Source: Nitrospirota bacterium (GTDB taxonomy: Bacteria; Nitrospirota; Thermodesulfovibrionia; Thermodesulfovibrionales; JdFR-88). Taken from it: 46,547 nt of DNA. The notes beneath the pieces were generated by a model, which worked only from the letters and a program-made list of their open reading frames with translations, was not told where the DNA came from and made no database searches. The DNA lies in the NCBI GenBank assembly GCA_021812785.1, contig JAKAMR010000006.1:1-46547 (forward strand), given 5' to 3'. This document shows, in pieces, positions 43,452 through 46,547 of the stretch. The position numbers and the translations under genes were made by a program. Each line of letters starts with the position of its first letter. The first letter of the stretch is position 1.

Positions 43452-45038
43452 GTGAGCGCAAAACACAGGATAGCAAGGGCTGCGGGCGTGATGTCCATAG
43501 CCACCCTCATAAGCAGGGTGCTTGGGTTCGTGAGGGACATGGTGCTGGCTTTCTACATGGGGGCCACCGGCCTTTCCGACGCCTTTTACGTTTCCTTCAG
43601 GATACCTAATCTTCTCAGGGAGATCTTCGCCGAAGGCACGATGTCCTCCGCGTTCATCCCGGTTTTAAGCGAGCACCAGTGGAAAGAAGGAGACGAGGGA
43701 GCACGAAGCCTCGTAAGGGCCGTCTTTACGTTTATTCTCATTGTGGTCGGGGGATTATGCCTTCTTGGCATTTTTCTTGCCCCGTATATAGTGAGAGTGA
43801 TAGCCCCCGGTTTTCTGGCCCATCCGGAGAAATTCCGGCTCACGGTACTTTTGACCCGGATAATGTTCCCCTTCCTTCTTTTCATCAGTCTGGGCGCGCT
43901 TTCGATGGGGGCGCTCAATGTGAAAAACATTTTTTTCCTGCCAGCCCTTTCAAGCGCGGTGCTGAACGTGGCAATGATAGTTACCGTCGTCTCCCTTTCG
44001 ATGGCCTTCGGCAACCCGGTGGTGGCAGCGGCTATTGGAATCACGGTGGGAGGGATCACGCAGTTCGTATACCAGTTGCCGGCCCTTAAAAAAGCGGGGT
44101 ACGGACTGAAGACGATCAGGGGGTTTTGGGGCCATCCCGGACTGAAGGAAATGGGCGTTCTTGTGCTTCCCGCCATTCTTGCCATGTCGGTTTCTCCGCT
44201 TAATATAGTGATAAGCAATATACTGGCATCTTTTCTTCCGGCGGGGAGCATAACTTATCTGTTTTACGGCATGAGGCTCATGCACTTTCCTGTAGGGGTA
44301 TTTGGGGCGGCCATGGGTATTGCCGTGCTGCCTGCGCTCTCGGAGCATGCGGTGAAGGGGGATTTTGAAAGCCTGAGGAACGATTTTTCCTTTGCCCTGA
44401 GGACGCTTTTTTTTATAAGCCTTCCCGCGATGGCCGGCCTTATCGCCCTGCGGGTGCCGATAGTAAGCACGCTCTTTTTCCGCGGCAGGTTCACTTACAC
44501 AGCGGTGGAGGGCACCGCCGGTGCGCTCCTTTTCTTCTCTCTTGGCATATGGGCCATGGTTGGCTCCCGGGTGCTGACGGCCACCTTTTACTCCATGAAA
44601 GACACCAGGAGGCCGGTTATGTCCGCAGTGCTTGCGCTGGGAATCAATCTTATCCTGAGCGTGATTCTCATGAGGCCCATGAAGCACGAAGGTCTAGCTC
44701 TGGCAAACGCGCTTGCCGCCATGGTCAATTTCGGGACACTTTCCTTTATGTTAAGAAAGAAACTGGGCCGCGTGGATGCCAGACGCATCCTGATATCCTT
44801 CATGAAATCCGTTTTCGCGGCGGCCGCGATGGGTGCGGCGGCCGCTCTCCTGTTGCATGGCATGCTCTGGCAGCAGAGGGGCCATACCCCCCTGAAAGCG
44901 CTTTGGCTGGCCTCGGGCATTCTGCTATCGCTTGGGGTTTACGTTTTTTTGAGCTATCTTTTAAAAAATGAAGAGTTGAATGTTATGGCCGGACTTTTCG
45001 GGAGGAGGTTTTTTGCAAAAAAATCAGATGCGCTTTAA
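43452..45038 (+). CDS. murJ: Lipid II flippase MurJ
   Basis: About 528 residues from the GTG at 43452. The start is not certain: the ATG at 43491 would trim the N-terminus to SIATLISRV. Homologues usually carry the preceding K-x-x-A-x-A-A-G stretch, so the GTG is preferred. Multiple membrane helices and SRVLGFVRDMVLAFYMGA..LSDAFYVSFRIPNLLREIFAEG (residues about 20-60) mark the MurJ/MviN family. It flips lipid II for peptidoglycan synthesis. A frame extension to 43362 covers an intergenic repeat and is rejected. Confidence 0.93.
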   Translation: MSAKHRIARAAGVMSIATLISRVLGFVRDMVLAFYMGATGLSDAFYVSFRIPNLLREIFAEGTMSSAFIPVLSEHQWKEGDEGARSLVRAVFTFILIVVGGLCLLGIFLAPYIVRVIAPGFLAHPEKFRLTVLLTRIMFPFLLFISLGALSMGALNVKNIFFLPALSSAVLNVAMIVTVVSLSMAFGNPVVAAAIGITVGGITQFVYQLPALKKAGYGLKTIRGFWGHPGLKEMGVLVLPAILAMSVSPLNIVISNILASFLPAGSITYLFYGMRLMHFPVGVFGAAMGIAVLPALSEHAVKGDFESLRNDFSFALRTLFFISLPAMAGLIALRVPIVSTLFFRGRFTYTAVEGTAGALLFFSLGIWAMVGSRVLTATFYSMKDTRRPVMSAVLALGINLILSVILMRPMKHEGLALANALAAMVNFGTLSFMLRKKLGRVDARRILISFMKSVFAAAAMGAAAALLLHGMLWQQRGHTPLKALWLASGILLSLGVYVFLSYLLKNEELNVMAGLFGRRFFAKKSDAL

Positions 45039-45657
45039 TGTAATGCCCGTTGGTCCTCTGGCCGCGAACTGTATTGTGGTTTGGGACCCTGTTTTGAAGG
45101 ATGGGATGGTCATTGACCCGGGGGGCGAGCCGGAAACCATAATGGATTTTATAGAAAAGGAAGGCATTTCCGTGAAGCTTATAATCTGCACCCATGCCCA
45201 TTTTGATCATGTTGGGGCGGTCCCGGAGATAAAAGAAAAGACAGGGGCGTTTGTGGCCGTTCATAAAGATGATCTGGGGCTTTATGAGGGCGTGGCTGAC
45301 CAGGCCGCCCTGTGGGGTTACTCGCTGGAGCCCCTGCCTCCCGCCGACAGGCTGCTGGAGGATGGCGATTACCTGGAGGCCGGCCAGATCCGGTTCAAAG
45401 TGATCCATACCCCCGGACACAGCCCCGGGGGCATTTGTCTTTATAGGGAAGGTGTTGTAATAACGGGAGACACCCTTTTCCTGGGTTCTATAGGCAGGAC
45501 CGATTTTTATGGGGGAGATCACGCGCTCATAATGAAATCCCTGGCCAAACTGGCCGCCCTACCGCCTCAAACCGTGGTCCTTCCGGGACACGGACCTTCT
45601 TCCACTATTGGGAATGAATTGGAAAACAATCCTTTTTATCAAGATATCGACTTATAA
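45013..45657 (+). CDS. Metallo-beta-lactamase-fold hydrolase, glyoxalase II-like
   Basis: A 214-residue protein. The start TTG at 45013 lies 5 bases after GGAGGAGG; the ATG at 45028 is too far from it. The metal site THAHFDHVGAV matches H-x-H-x-D-H, with later ligands in HTPGHSPGGICL, TGDTLF and LPGHGPSS. It overlaps murJ by 26 bases and is probably co-translated. Substrate unknown, perhaps a thioester. Confidence 0.88.
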   Translation: MQKNQMRFNVMPVGPLAANCIVVWDPVLKDGMVIDPGGEPETIMDFIEKEGISVKLIICTHAHFDHVGAVPEIKEKTGAFVAVHKDDLGLYEGVADQAALWGYSLEPLPPADRLLEDGDYLEAGQIRFKVIHTPGHSPGGICLYREGVVITGDTLFLGSIGRTDFYGGDHALIMKSLAKLAALPPQTVVLPGHGPSSTIGNELENNPFYQDIDL

Positions 45658-45732
45658 TAAGAAAAAAACATTTTATATATCCTTTTTGATTGAAAATTGT
45701 CGTTTATTCCTGAAAACAGCTAAAAAACCACT

Positions 45733-45760
45733 TTCACTTTTTATCCTGAAGTGTTAAACT
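45733..45760 (+). promoter_or_regulatory. Possible promoter upstream of the 6S-like RNA/rRNA leader
   Basis: TTCACT (45733-45738) and TAAACT (45755-45760) are separated by 16 bases. A short hairpin (GAAGGG/CCCTTC) follows the expected start. It could serve the structured RNA, the rRNA operon, or both. Confidence 0.35.
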
Positions 45761-45790
45761 AAAATCAGGAAGGGAAACGGAAGCCCTTCA

Positions 45791-45987
45791 GGAGTTGGTT
45801 CTTTGATAGAGTTTCAGAAAGCCTGTGTCTGACAAGGCACAGTATGAATATACCATTCTCTGCGGCAATCTTGAGGTAAAGCGAGCCGAGGGAACACTTT
45901 AAGGAATGGGAGTCTGAGTGCGGAAGGCAGTGTGATATAGGTTTCGAAAGGAACTGATGTCCTAAGCATCCGCCGGGACACCCACTT
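45791..45987 (+). ncRNA. ssrS: Structured RNA candidate, 6S RNA-like
   Basis: No coding frame. Pairings form a long rod: GTGTC (45825-45829) with GACAC (45977-45981), AAG (45819-45821) with CTT (45985-45987), CACA (45838-45841) with TGTG (45931-45934), CCATTC (45853-45858) with GAATGG (45904-45909) and CTTGAGG (45870-45876) with CTTTAAG (45897-45903). A small hairpin GTTTC-GAAA-GGAAC (45941-45954) sits on the 3' side between rod and closing stem. That is the 6S RNA layout: closing stem, bubble with a 3'-side hairpin, terminal rod. The end GCCGGGACACCCACTT also recalls 6S ends. An rRNA leader is the alternative. Confidence 0.45.
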
Positions 45988-46109
45988 AAAAAAGAGCCTC
46001 CGGCTCCCCAGCCTCAAGATGCTGTGGAGAAAAGGTTTTTTGTTGTCTTTTTTTATGTTCTTTGAAAACTGTAAGTAGGCCCCGAATTCAAAGAAGTTCA
46101 GTATGAGTT

Positions 46110-46547
<438 letters not shown>

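Noticed and set aside
45994..46006. GAGCC-GGA-GGCTC hairpin with a T run on the minus strand
   Set aside because: There is no minus-strand gene upstream of it that would need a terminator; it is probably part of the rRNA leader.

Overview
The window looks like a chromosomal piece of a Gram-negative bacterium (TonB system, outer-membrane receptor, porin) of moderately high G+C. The partial 16S rRNA at the right edge and the mix of NikR, HemB of the zinc type, DUF6485 and an iSLH-type porin suggest Nitrospirota or a deltaproteobacterial-type lineage. That placement is inference; no tree could be run. The sequence ends inside the 16S gene, a common place for an assembly to break.

Left part (1-12116): a cobalt/nickel/vitamin B12 acquisition island. 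It holds the end of one ECF transporter (cbiQ end, cbiO) with a small Cys-rich protein. A cobalamin riboswitch follows, heading a btuB-btuF-btuC-btuD-tonB operon, then nikR, a porin, and a complete second ECF metal transporter (cbiM, a CbiN-like PDGLE protein, cbiQ, cbiO). nikR and the porin gene carry near-matching promoter/operator arrangements, which suggests they respond to the same regulator.

Middle (12357-25736): recD2-type helicase and an HU protein. Next is an accessory patch with a UvrD-like/ankyrin helicase split by a -1 frameshift, a broken RelE-type toxin beside an intact antitoxin, and only the 5' half of a tRNA-Leu. Then come an exported beta-propeller protein and a histidine kinase / receiver / receiver-HD-GYP / histidine kinase cluster.

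Housekeeping stretch (25769-33964): a DUF6485 protein, mnmE, rsmA, an HD phosphohydrolase, an unannotated-looking HesB/IscA-like selenoprotein with an in-frame UGA and a SECIS-like hairpin, hemB, radC and comEC. The selenoprotein is the strongest hidden feature: a conventional gene caller would break it at the UGA.

Right part (33965-46547): an A+T-richer accessory patch (exported protein of unknown function, small hypothetical protein, membrane-anchored HEAT-repeat protein, BrnT/BrnA toxin-antitoxin), an M28 peptidase and an alpha/beta hydrolase. The c-di-AMP/cell-wall operon (comEB-type deaminase, cdaA, cdaR, glmM) follows, then murJ with an overlapping metallo-beta-lactamase-fold hydrolase, a candidate 6S-like structured RNA, and the start of a 16S rRNA gene.
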